Assembly: GCA_050944915.1 (NCBI GenBank)
Contig: JBMNRY010000016.1
Span: 1-28,906 of the forward strand
DNA: 28,906 bases
Reading direction: 5' to 3'
Origin: JBMNRY01 sp050944915
GTDB lineage: Bacteria > Bacillota > Limnochordia > JAAZLZ01
Of this stretch, positions 21,817 to 28,906 are shown one piece after another. A program made the position numbers and the translations under genes. The notes under the pieces are model-generated. The model did no database searches, was not told where the DNA came from, and worked only from the letters and a program-made list of their open reading frames with translations. Within the stretch, counting starts at the first letter, position 1. Each line of letters opens with the position of its first letter.

Positions 21817-22422
21817 CTACCTGTACAGCCCACTTTTTTCTATGTAATCGGCAACCATTTCCGGTACAAGATAACGGATCGGCCTTTTGGTGGCCACCCG
21901 AGCCCGCACATCGGTGGAAGAGATGGCCAAGGCAGGTACCTGCATGAGCTTGATTCTGTCTTTGTGGTTAGTATAAAGTTCGCCTAAAACGTCCTGAATC
22001 CTTTCCAAAGAATGCCCTGGACGACTAGCCGCGATAAAAGTACAGGACCGCAACAACTGATCGGGATCCTTCCAGGTGAGGATCTCCAAAATGGCATCGG
22101 CCCCCGTTATGAAGTAGAATTGGGTACCCTCATCATAAAGGGTCTGCAGATCCCGAATGGTATCGACGGTATAGGTTTTCCCGCCCCGCTCGATATCGAC
22201 CCGAGAAACGGAAAAACAGGGATTGGTCAACGTAGCCAAAAGGGTCATGAAGTAACGGTGCTCCGCAGGCGTGACTTGGTAATCCTTATGGGGAGGATCC
22301 CCGGTGGGCACAAAAACTACCTCTTCGAGGCCGAATTCCACCCGGGCGGCTTCTGCCGTAACTAGATGCCCATAATGGATAGGATCAAACGTTCCCCCCA
22401 TGATCCCGATCCCTTTAACCAT
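21817..22422 (-). CDS. nadD: Nicotinate-nucleotide adenylyltransferase NadD
   Basis: A 201-residue enzyme that joins nicotinate mononucleotide and ATP to form nicotinate adenine dinucleotide in NAD synthesis. Seen: GGTFDPIHYGHL (9-20) with the HxGH nucleotidyltransferase site (His16, His19 region), FVPTGDPPHK, ITGADAILEI and the C-terminal ISSTDVRAR. It starts 11 bases after the proA stop and is part of the obgE-proB-proA-nadD operon. Length is typical. Confidence 0.96.
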   Translation of the reverse strand: MVKGIGIMGGTFDPIHYGHLVTAEAARVEFGLEEVVFVPTGDPPHKDYQVTPAEHRYFMTLLATLTNPCFSVSRVDIERGGKTYTVDTIRDLQTLYDEGTQFYFITGADAILEILTWKDPDQLLRSCTFIAASRPGHSLERIQDVLGELYTNHKDRIKLMQVPALAISSTDVRARVATKRPIRYLVPEMVADYIEKSGLYR

Positions 22423-22433
22423 GTCCTCTCTCC

Positions 22434-23696
22434 TTAATCGCGAACTTGTCCGTCGCCATAGATGATGTACTTGGTAGTAGTCAGTTCCTCCAAACCCATG
22501 GGACCCCGGGCGTGGAGTTTTTGGGTCGAGATACCGATCTCGGCCCCTAAGCCGAACTGACCCCCATCGGTAAACCTGGTTGAAGCATTGACATAGACCG
22601 TTGCCGCATCGATGCTTTGTAAAAAGAGCCTTGCCCGCCGGTAGTCCCGGGTAATGATGGCTTCTGAGTGACCGCTACCGTAGCGGTTGATATGGTCGAT
22701 GGCTTCCTCGAAAGAATCGACCACTTTGATGGCCAAGATTAAATCAAGATATTCGGCGCCCCAATCTTCCTCGACAGCTTCTCCGATATCCGGTAGGATC
22801 TGGCTGGTTTGGGAACATCCCCGCAGCTCAACGCCCTTGGCAGACAGTTCTCCAGCCACCCCTGGTAAGAACGCCTGGGCCACATCCTTATGAACCAAGA
22901 GGGTTTCCACCGCGTTACAGACCCCTGGCCGCTGGCATTTGGCGTTGACGAGGATGGCTTGGGCCATGGCCAGATCAGCGCCCTCATCGACGTAGACATG
23001 GCACACCCCGTTCCCAGTTTCGATAACCGGTATAGTGCTGTGCTCCAGGACCGTGCGGATTAAATTGGCCCCACCCCGGGGAATCAACACATCGATATAC
23101 TCATCTAACCCCATCAACTCCCGGGTGGCCTCCCGCTCGGTGAAGGGCACCAACTGGATGGTCCCTTCGGGTGCACCAGCCTTTTGGGCCGCGGCGGTGA
23201 TCACATCGACGATAGCTTGGTTGGATCGTAGAGCCTCAGAGCCGCCTTTGAGGATCACGGCATTACCGGCTTTCAAGCAAAGACCGGCGGCATCAACGGT
23301 CACATTGGGCCTAGCTTCGTAAATGATACCGATGACCCCTAAGGGTACCCGGATCTTGCCGATTTCCAAACCATTGGGACGGCGCCACATCTTCTCTACC
23401 CGACCTACAGGGTCCGGTAGTTCGGCAACCATTTCTAAGCCGGCGGCCATATCCTCGATCCGGGCTTCATTTAACGTAAGTCGATCCAGCAGCGCCTTGG
23501 ACATCCCTTGTTCCTTGGCCGCCGCCAAATCTTGGGTATTAGCTTCTAAAATAGGACCCATTTGGGAGCGTAAGGCGGCCGCCATAGCCTGGAGGATCTC
23601 CACCTTTTCCTGCGCTCCCATCAAGGCCAGTGAGCGGGCCGCCCCTCGGGCCCGTTGACCAAACTCGGTGAGGACGCCCAAAAATTCGTTACCCAT
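22434..23696 (-). CDS. proA: Glutamate-5-semialdehyde dehydrogenase (gamma-glutamyl phosphate reductase) ProA
   Basis: A 420-residue NADPH enzyme that reduces gamma-glutamyl phosphate to glutamate semialdehyde, the second step of proline synthesis. Seen: GVIGIIYEARPNVTVDAAGL (120-139), LKGGSEALRSN, and the catalytic Cys260 in QRPGVCNAVETLLVH. A second Cys254 is nearby but is not the conserved one. FTDGGQFGLGAEIGISTQKLH lies near the C terminus, cut here at its key residues. It is nine bases after proB. Confidence 0.97.
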   Translation of the reverse strand: MGNEFLGVLTEFGQRARGAARSLALMGAQEKVEILQAMAAALRSQMGPILEANTQDLAAAKEQGMSKALLDRLTLNEARIEDMAAGLEMVAELPDPVGRVEKMWRRPNGLEIGKIRVPLGVIGIIYEARPNVTVDAAGLCLKAGNAVILKGGSEALRSNQAIVDVITAAAQKAGAPEGTIQLVPFTEREATRELMGLDEYIDVLIPRGGANLIRTVLEHSTIPVIETGNGVCHVYVDEGADLAMAQAILVNAKCQRPGVCNAVETLLVHKDVAQAFLPGVAGELSAKGVELRGCSQTSQILPDIGEAVEEDWGAEYLDLILAIKVVDSFEEAIDHINRYGSGHSEAIITRDYRRARLFLQSIDAATVYVNASTRFTDGGQFGLGAEIGISTQKLHARGPMGLEELTTTKYIIYGDGQVRD

Positions 23697-23705
23697 GCTA
23701 ACACC

Positions 23706-24824
23706 TCACATCAATACCAGATTGTCCCGGTGAATAACTTCATCGAAATCCTTGGCACCTAACACAGAGGCTAACTGGGAACTGGGTAATCCTTTGATAG
23801 CCCGGACCTGTTCCGCCCCATAGTTGGTCAAACCCCGGGCCAGTTCTTGGCCCCCTTCATCGACGACAGACACCAAATCCCCGGCTTCGAACTCACCCCG
23901 CACATCGATGACACCGACGGGTAAAAGGCTTTTGCCCTGATGGACTAAGGCCTCTTGGGCTCCCCCATCGATAATCAGCTGACCTTGGACCCGCTGGTAA
24001 AAAGCGATCCAACGCTTTTTCCCCATCAAAGCCTGACGTTGACTGGGGAACAAGGTGCCCAGCTCTTCACCCCTGACGATCCGGCCGATGACCCCGTCGA
24101 GATCGCCTTTAGCGATGACCAGGGCCGCCCCGGAGGCCGTAGCGATCTTGGCTGCTTCAATCTTGGTGGCCATACCGCCCGTGCCTAACATACTGCCCAC
24201 ACCCCCCGCTGCCGCCTCCAGTTCGGGGGTGATTTCTTTAATTTCCTTCAGGAGTGTCGCTTGGGGATCCACCCGGGGATCGGCGGAATACACTCCATCC
24301 ACATCGGAGAGGATAATCAGCAAGTCGGCATCAACCAATCCCGTCACCAAAGCCGATAAGGTGTCGTTGTCACCTAAGCGTATTTCACTAACGGCCACCG
24401 TATCATTTTCATTGATGATGGGAATCGCGCCGTACTCCAGCAAGGAATGGAGGGTATTGCGGGAATTGAGAAAACGCCGACGATTCTTGAGATCTTCCCC
24501 TGTGAGCAATACTTGGGCCACGATCTGCCCGTATTCCCCGAACAGTTTTTCATAGACCTGCATCAACAACCCCTGGCCGATGGCGGCCAATGCTTGTTTT
24601 TGCGGCAGGGATTGGGGGCGTTTTTGCAAGCCCAGTTTACCCATCCCCGCTCCGACGGCGCCCGAAGTGACCAACAAAACCTGATAGCCGCCATTGACCA
24701 AATCGGCGATTTCCCGCACGATTTGCTCCATCCGCCGGAAATTGAGCTTGCCCGTCGGATAGGTCAAAGTACTAGTTCCCACTTTGACGACCAAACGTCG
24801 GATGTCACCTAATTCACGTCCCAC
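23706..24824 (-). CDS. proB: Glutamate 5-kinase ProB
   Basis: A 372-residue enzyme that phosphorylates glutamate, the first committed step of proline synthesis and the usual target of proline feedback. Seen: VVKVGTSTLTYP near the start (phosphate binding), LVTSGAVGAGMGKLGL, INENDTVAVSEIRLGDNDTL and SDVDGVYSADPR; the C-terminal part (from about residue 278) is a PUA domain. The start is GTG with AGGTGG four bases upstream, 12 bases after the obgE stop. It forms the proline pair with proA. Confidence 0.97.
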   Translation of the reverse strand: MGRELGDIRRLVVKVGTSTLTYPTGKLNFRRMEQIVREIADLVNGGYQVLLVTSGAVGAGMGKLGLQKRPQSLPQKQALAAIGQGLLMQVYEKLFGEYGQIVAQVLLTGEDLKNRRRFLNSRNTLHSLLEYGAIPIINENDTVAVSEIRLGDNDTLSALVTGLVDADLLIILSDVDGVYSADPRVDPQATLLKEIKEITPELEAAAGGVGSMLGTGGMATKIEAAKIATASGAALVIAKGDLDGVIGRIVRGEELGTLFPSQRQALMGKKRWIAFYQRVQGQLIIDGGAQEALVHQGKSLLPVGVIDVRGEFEAGDLVSVVDEGGQELARGLTNYGAEQVRAIKGLPSSQLASVLGAKDFDEVIHRDNLVLM

Positions 24825-24836
24825 AAAGCCACCTAC

Positions 24837-26123
24837 TTAATCGACAAACTCGAATTCTAACGGACCGACGATGACGGTATCCCCGTGATTGATCCCCGCT
24901 TCCCGCAGGGCATCATGGACTCCGATCCGCTGGAGGGTCCGCCCGATATAACCCAGGGTATCCTCATTGGCCAGATCCAGGCGGGCTAGCCAATCATCGA
25001 TACCGGCGCCTTCCACGATGAAGACATCGTCTTCCCGGCGGACGGTAAAATCACGGAGGGAGGTCTTCTCTTCCGGTGGTCCGTAGATTACATATTGATT
25101 CTCGTCCACCGGTGATCTCTCCTGCTCCTGGATCCAGATTTGGCCGAGGATGGAGGCCGTCCGGGCCATCAGTTGGTCCAGGCCTTCACCGGTGGCTGCC
25201 GAGATGGGGAATACCTCGTAACCGGCTTCGATCAGTTTGGCCTGCAAAGCCGGCAGATTCTCCCGTCCCGTGGGCAAATCCAACTTATTGATGGCTACCA
25301 ACTGCTGCCTCTCCCCCAACTTTGCATCGTAGAGGACCAGCTCTTCGTTGATCTTCAGGAAATCCTCCCAGGGATCCCGGCCCTCCAAGGCCGCCCCATC
25401 GATGATATGGATGAGAAGCCGAGTCCTTTCCACATGGCGTAAAAACTCGTGGCCTAAGCCGACCCCCGCGTGGGCTCCCTCAATCAACCCGGGGATGTCG
25501 GCGATGACAAAGCTGGTATCGCCAACGGTCACCACCCCTAAGTTGGGTACTAGGGTGGTAAAGGGATAATTGGCGATCTTCGGTTTCGCCCTGCTCACCC
25601 GGGAGATGAGGGTCGATTTGCCCACATTAGGATATCCAACTAGACCCACATCGGCCAGGAGTTTTAATTCCAACTGCAGCGTTCGCTCCTCCCCCACCTC
25701 CCCCTTGGTGGCAAAGGCGGGCGCCTGGCGGGTGGAAGAAACGAATCTAGCATTACCCCGGCCCCCCCTACCCCCCCGGGCCGCCAGGAGGGTTTGACCA
25801 TGGTGGACTAAATCCACATCGGGCTGACCTGGAGTTTTGACCACGGTACCGACGGGGACTTTGATGATCAAATTTTCACCATCACGACCATGCCTGTTCT
25901 TCCCGCTTCCATGCTCACCCCGTTGAGCCCGAAAGTGGGCTTTGTAGCGAAAATCGATAAGGGTCCGCTTCCCCTCATCGGCCACCAGGAGGACGTCGCC
26001 ACCACGGCCCCCGTCTCCTCCGTCGGGACCACCGGCGGGGACAAACTTTTCCCGCCGGAAACTGACTACACCATTACCGCCATCACCGGCTTTGACAAAG
26101 ATCTGCGCTTGATCTAAAAACAT
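24837..26123 (-). CDS. obgE: GTPase ObgE (CgtA), 50S assembly factor
   Basis: A 428-residue GTPase that acts late in 50S subunit assembly. Parts: glycine-rich Obg fold (1-158, GGPDGGDGGRGG and RGGRGGRGNARF), G domain with G1 GYPNVGKS (163-170), G3 DIPG (209-212) and G4 NKLD (279-282), then an OCT-type C-terminal domain ending GPLEFEFVD. The ATG at 26123 (AAGGTGATGCTTCG upstream) starts exactly at the family MFLDQAQIFVKAGDGGNG; a longer reading upstream is rejected. It is the first gene after the terminator behind rpmA. Confidence 0.97.
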   Translation of the reverse strand: MFLDQAQIFVKAGDGGNGVVSFRREKFVPAGGPDGGDGGRGGDVLLVADEGKRTLIDFRYKAHFRAQRGEHGSGKNRHGRDGENLIIKVPVGTVVKTPGQPDVDLVHHGQTLLAARGGRGGRGNARFVSSTRQAPAFATKGEVGEERTLQLELKLLADVGLVGYPNVGKSTLISRVSRAKPKIANYPFTTLVPNLGVVTVGDTSFVIADIPGLIEGAHAGVGLGHEFLRHVERTRLLIHIIDGAALEGRDPWEDFLKINEELVLYDAKLGERQQLVAINKLDLPTGRENLPALQAKLIEAGYEVFPISAATGEGLDQLMARTASILGQIWIQEQERSPVDENQYVIYGPPEEKTSLRDFTVRREDDVFIVEGAGIDDWLARLDLANEDTLGYIGRTLQRIGVHDALREAGINHGDTVIVGPLEFEFVD

Positions 26124-26180
26124 CGAAGCATCACCTTCCCTGGTTAGCTTAAACGGGCTAGCGGGAAACATTCCTGTGGA

Positions 26181-26217
26181 ATAAGAAAAACGCCCCTGGT
26201 CCAAAGCCAAAGGCGTT
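26181..26217 (-). terminator. Terminator between rpmA and obgE
   Basis: On the minus strand AACGCCTTTGG and CCAGGGGCGTT form an 11-pair stem (two G-U pairs) around a 7-base loop (26189-26217), followed by TTTCTTAT (to 26181). It lies 23 bases past the rpmA stop and separates the ribosomal genes from obgE-proBA-nadD, probably with partial read-through or a separate obgE promoter. Confidence 0.82.
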
Positions 26218-26239
26218 CCTCCCGAACGGCAACCGTCGA

Positions 26240-26513
<274 letters not shown>

Positions 26514-26530
<17 letters not shown>

Positions 26531-26861
26531 CTGCCGGACCTCCTTCCTGATACCGTAGTTGTATATAATCTCCGTATTCTTTTTCCATCTCCTCCACCCC
26601 GGTGGCCAATGTCTTAAGCAACAACTGCACACCGGGATTATCGGCTTGTTCGGCCTCCAAAAGACACTGGAGGTTGCCGGGCTCGATGACGAAGGAAGCT
26701 TTCACCTGGGCATGCTCCACCAACCCGATGAGGATGGTCTGGGCCACGGCCGATATGCCAGCACAGACGATATCAGAGCCGTACACATCGTAATCAGCAT
26801 GACCAGTCACATTAAAGCCTCTCAGAAGCCCTTCCTGCCGATAAACCACCACGTGGACCAT
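26514..26861 (-). CDS. prp: Prp: cysteine protease that processes ribosomal protein L27
   Basis: A 115-residue cysteine protease (YsxB/DUF464 family). The catalytic pair is visible in GHADYDVYGSDIVCAGISA (His21, Cys33). It removes the N-terminal extension of L27, encoded directly downstream with an overlap of 17 bases. The gene starts one base after the L21 stop, with GAGG six bases upstream. The gene order L21, Prp, L27 is the standard Firmicute arrangement. Confidence 0.95.
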
Positions 26862-26862
26862 C

Positions 26863-27177
26863 TTAGGCCTCGAGTGTTTCCACCACTAACTTGGTGAAGG
26901 GCTGACGATGGCCATAGCGCCGTCGATAATTCTTCTTCGCCCGGTATTTAAACACGAGGATTTTCTTGTCCTTCCCTTGCTCTAGGACCTTAGCTACAGC
27001 CTTAGCCCCAGATACATAGGGGGTACCGACGGTGACTTGGTCATCGTTGACGACCATGAGGACCTTGTCCAGTTCCACCTGGTCACCAGGTTCGGCCTCG
27101 ATCTTTTCTACAGAAATGATATCCCCCTGGGCAACTTTATACTGTTTTCCACCGGTTTCGACGATCATATACTGCAC
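26863..27177 (-). CDS. rplU: 50S ribosomal protein L21
   Basis: A 104-residue L21: MQYMIVETGGKQYKV at the start, GDIISVEKIEAEPGDQV, and the C-terminal KKNYRRRYGHRQPFT typical of the RNA-binding part. The GTG at 27177 is chosen: AGGAGGT lies ten bases upstream, and a longer ATG reading includes this site. First gene of the L21-Prp-L27 operon, with a strong promoter and a structured leader. Confidence 0.97.
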   Translation of the reverse strand: MQYMIVETGGKQYKVAQGDIISVEKIEAEPGDQVELDKVLMVVNDDQVTVGTPYVSGAKAVAKVLEQGKDKKILVFKYRAKKNYRRRYGHRQPFTKLVVETLEA

Positions 27178-27297
27178 GTTGGTTTCCACCTCCTGTGTCC
27201 GCTTCAACGCGGACCGGCTCGCCAGAACTAGGCTAACCCTACCGGTTATTAACGCCCGTTCCGAGCGGCTTCGGTGAACGATTCACCTACATCCTGA
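27178..27297 (-). promoter_or_regulatory. Structured 5' leader of the L21 operon (L21-leader candidate)
   Basis: The 120 bases between promoter and start hold at least two perfect stems: GTCCGC/GCGGAC (27197-27214, just before the ribosome site) and GGTGAA/TTCACC (27273-27287), with a longer-range pair ACCGG/CCGGT (27213-27217/27242-27246). Firmicutes commonly regulate rplU by an RNA leader that L21 binds; this fits in place and size, but I have not matched the Rfam model. Confidence 0.5.
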
Positions 27298-27327
27298 ATC
27301 ATAGCATAAGCAAGGGGATAGTGTCAA
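27298..27327 (-). promoter_or_regulatory. Sigma-A promoter of the L21 operon
   Basis: On the minus strand TTGACA (27322-27327), an 18-base spacer and TATGAT (27298-27303), with an extended -10 TGC just before. It lies 120 bases before the rplU start. Confidence 0.88.
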
Positions 27328-27355
27328 GAACAGCCGGGGACGATAGTTAAAGTGT

Positions 27356-27400
27356 TCTGGGGGAGCCCATTGCCCCTCCCGACCGTGAAAATACCCCAGA
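27356..27400 (-). terminator. Inverted repeat after the single-Cache chemoreceptor gene
   Basis: TCTGGGG (27356-27362) and CCCCAGA (27394-27400) are exact 7-base inverted copies immediately after the chemoreceptor stop at 27402, enclosing a further GGGAG/CTCCC pair. No T run follows, so it is a weak terminator candidate. Confidence 0.4.
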
Positions 27401-27401
27401 G

Positions 27402-28906
27402 CTAAACTTGGAACCGATCGATGACTCCTTTTAACTCTCCCACCATATTGGCCACCCGCTCAGCAGTAGTAGCTAGTTGAGACATGGAGGCCGCCTGCTC
27501 CTGGGCTGCCGCCGATAGATTTTGGCTGGTGTCATCCATTTGCCCGGCAGCTTGGGCGATATCGTTGATCCGAATCACCAGATCGTCGATCTGGTCAATA
27601 ACAGCTCCAAAGCCTTCCATAGTCTGATGGAGGATCCCTTGACCGGCCATTACCTCTTCCTCGGTGGCAGCGATAGTTTCTACCGCCCTGGTAACTTGGC
27701 TCATTAGAGCATCATTCATCTGGGCGATCTCCTGGACCGACTGGCGGGTTTGCTCCGCGAGATTGCGGACCTCTTCGGCGACTACGGCAAAGCCTCGGCC
27801 CTCATCACCGGCCCGGGCGGCTTCGATGGCAGCGTTTAACGCCAAAAGATTAGTCTGTTCTGCGACTACCGAAATCATGTCCAAGACCCCACCCATTTTC
27901 TCGGCTTCCTGGAAGACCTGGTCCACCGCCCCTTTGGTTTCCCGGGAGCTGGCCACGATTTTCTCCATGGAATGGACGGTCCGATCCATCTCTCCCCGTC
28001 CAGCGCTGATCAACTGTTTCATCTGCCCTGCTCCCTGGGCCATAGTCTCCCCTTGGCGGTTAACCCCGGAAACCGTTTCACTAAAACTACTCAGGGAGGA
28101 AGCCACTTCCTCTAGAGTGGCCGAATTCTCCTCGCTGGCCGCCAAAAGCTCCTCCCCCGTCTGGGCCGCTTGGTTGGACATGGCCTGTAAAGAACTGAGG
28201 ATCTCCCGCAAGGCTGCCCTCAGCTCACTAAAGGCTTTGGCCAAAAGACCGATTTCATCCCGCCGGTTCAGAAAGCTTTCCGGCAGTTCCCTAGTGAGAT
28301 CGCCGGCAGCCATGCGAGACGCCTGTTGGCAAACTAGGTCGATGGGCTCCAGGAGACCCCGAGTGAGGATCATCCATAAAAGAAGGGCCATGGCCATACT
28401 CACCAGGGCCGTCGTCGCCATCACCGAACCCCGAAAGTCAGAAACCATTTGATCGATGATCTTTTGGGGCGCTCCGACATACAGCATACCCACGGGCTGC
28501 CCCCTTTCGTCAAGGAGGGGCCGATAACCCGTTTGATAGGAATGACCGGCCACATCGGCCTCGCCGAAATAGGTCCCCTTCTGGACTAAAACCTGGTCGA
28601 CCACATAGTCGGCCGCTTCCGTGCCCACAGCCCGCCGCCCATCGACGATGACGTTGGTGGCGATGCGGGTCCCATCCCGAAAGATGGTCACCGTACCTCC
28701 CGTCAGCTCCGCCAACCAATCGACGAGCCAGGTCCCATCATTGAGGGCCACATCTCCCTTATACAACAGGGAACCTTCTTTACGCCAAGGGCCGGGCAGC
28801 TCCCGATCGATGAGTTCATACATCAAAGCAAGGTCCGAGTGGACCTTGTGCAGGGCCATGTTTTTGGCTTGATGGACGATTATGTACTGGGAGACAAAAA
28901 AATAGT
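27402..28906 (-). CDS. Methyl-accepting chemotaxis protein with single-Cache sensor (partial, 5' end outside window)
   Basis: A chemoreceptor whose frame stays open to the right edge, so its N-terminal membrane segment is missing. Visible: the extracytoplasmic sCache part (DLALMYELIDRELPGPW, GGTVTIFRDGTRIATNV, AVGTEAADYVVDQVL, VGHSYQTGYRPLLDERG, VGMLYVG), a membrane segment (VMATTALVSMAMALLLWMIL), HAMP, and the signalling domain with the conserved tip (AEQTNLLALNAAIEAARAGD, EGRGFAVVAEEVRNLAEQ) and EEQAASMSQL-like adaptation stretches. An ATG at 28859 would give 485 residues, but it would drop the first membrane segment, so it is not the true start. Such Cache receptors often sense small carboxylates. 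Confidence 0.92.
   Translation of the reverse strand, partial: YFFVSQYIIVHQAKNMALHKVHSDLALMYELIDRELPGPWRKEGSLLYKGDVALNDGTWLVDWLAELTGGTVTIFRDGTRIATNVIVDGRRAVGTEAADYVVDQVLVQKGTYFGEADVAGHSYQTGYRPLLDERGQPVGMLYVGAPQKIIDQMVSDFRGSVMATTALVSMAMALLLWMILTRGLLEPIDLVCQQASRMAAGDLTRELPESFLNRRDEIGLLAKAFSELRAALREILSSLQAMSNQAAQTGEELLAASEENSATLEEVASSLSSFSETVSGVNRQGETMAQGAGQMKQLISAGRGEMDRTVHSMEKIVASSRETKGAVDQVFQEAEKMGGVLDMISVVAEQTNLLALNAAIEAARAGDEGRGFAVVAEEVRNLAEQTRQSVQEIAQMNDALMSQVTRAVETIAATEEEVMAGQGILHQTMEGFGAVIDQIDDLVIRINDIAQAAGQMDDTSQNLSAAAQEQAASMSQLATTAERVANMVGELKGVIDRFQV

Noticed and set aside
27664..28452. Plus-strand open frame of 262 codons
   Set aside because: Antisense to the second chemoreceptor with the same shadow composition as the one at 5219; no ribosome site.

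Overview
The window reads as a stretch of chromosome from a low-to-mid GC Bacillota (Firmicutes) bacterium. The strongest reason is the right-hand third, which carries the classic gene order rplU-prp-rpmA-obgE-proB-proA-nadD-(RRM gene)-yqeK-LCP gene-rsfS-methyltransferase on the minus strand. L27 has the N-terminal extension that is removed by the Prp protease. Shine-Dalgarno sequences are strong (AGGAGG type), and TTG and GTG starts are common. Both ABC-transporter binding proteins have ordinary signal peptides without a lipobox cysteine, and two flavoproteins carry Sec signals. Together these hint at a Firmicute with a periplasm and outer membrane (for example a Limnochordia-like or other diderm lineage), but this is inference only.

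Layout from left to right: (1) 1-2181, a zinc/manganese-type ABC uptake system (permease cut by the window edge, ATPase, binding protein), minus strand. (2) 2282-4462, an SDR dehydrogenase, a small unknown membrane protein (plus) and fdhD. (3) 4463-7319, a double-Cache chemoreceptor between two long non-coding stretches rich in hairpins. (4) 7320-16161, the accessory block: a secreted FAD_binding_2 oxidoreductase (minus), a divergent five-gene Liv-type ABC importer (plus) closed by a strong terminator, a convergent RraA/HMG-aldolase-like gene, and a second secreted FAD_binding_2 oxidoreductase (minus). (5) 16379-18481, a tRNA-Ala(GGC) with consensus promoter and terminator, a beta-hydroxyacid dehydrogenase, an unknown plus-strand gene and a CopZ-like metallochaperone. 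(6) 18553-27327, the conserved housekeeping cluster. (7) 27402-28906, a single-Cache chemoreceptor cut by the right edge.

The most interesting part is block 4. Two exported flavoproteins related to fumarate/urocanate reductases and ketosteroid dehydrogenases flank an importer for small amino or organic acids and an aldolase-like enzyme. A reasonable hypothesis is an extracytoplasmic redox module: the flavoproteins reduce or oxidise an organic substrate outside the membrane, the Liv system imports the substrate or product, and cytoplasmic enzymes (RraA-like, possibly the beta-hydroxyacid dehydrogenase) process it. By eye, the flavoproteins lack some or all of the dicarboxylate-binding residues of true fumarate reductases, so their substrate is open. 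No electron-transfer partner (cytochrome, FMN_bind domain, ApbE) is visible in the window.

In the housekeeping cluster, a free-standing RRM RNA-binding protein gene sits between nadD and yqeK. It is followed by a terminator-like hairpin whose loop contains the likely yqeK start codon, which may be a control point within the cluster.
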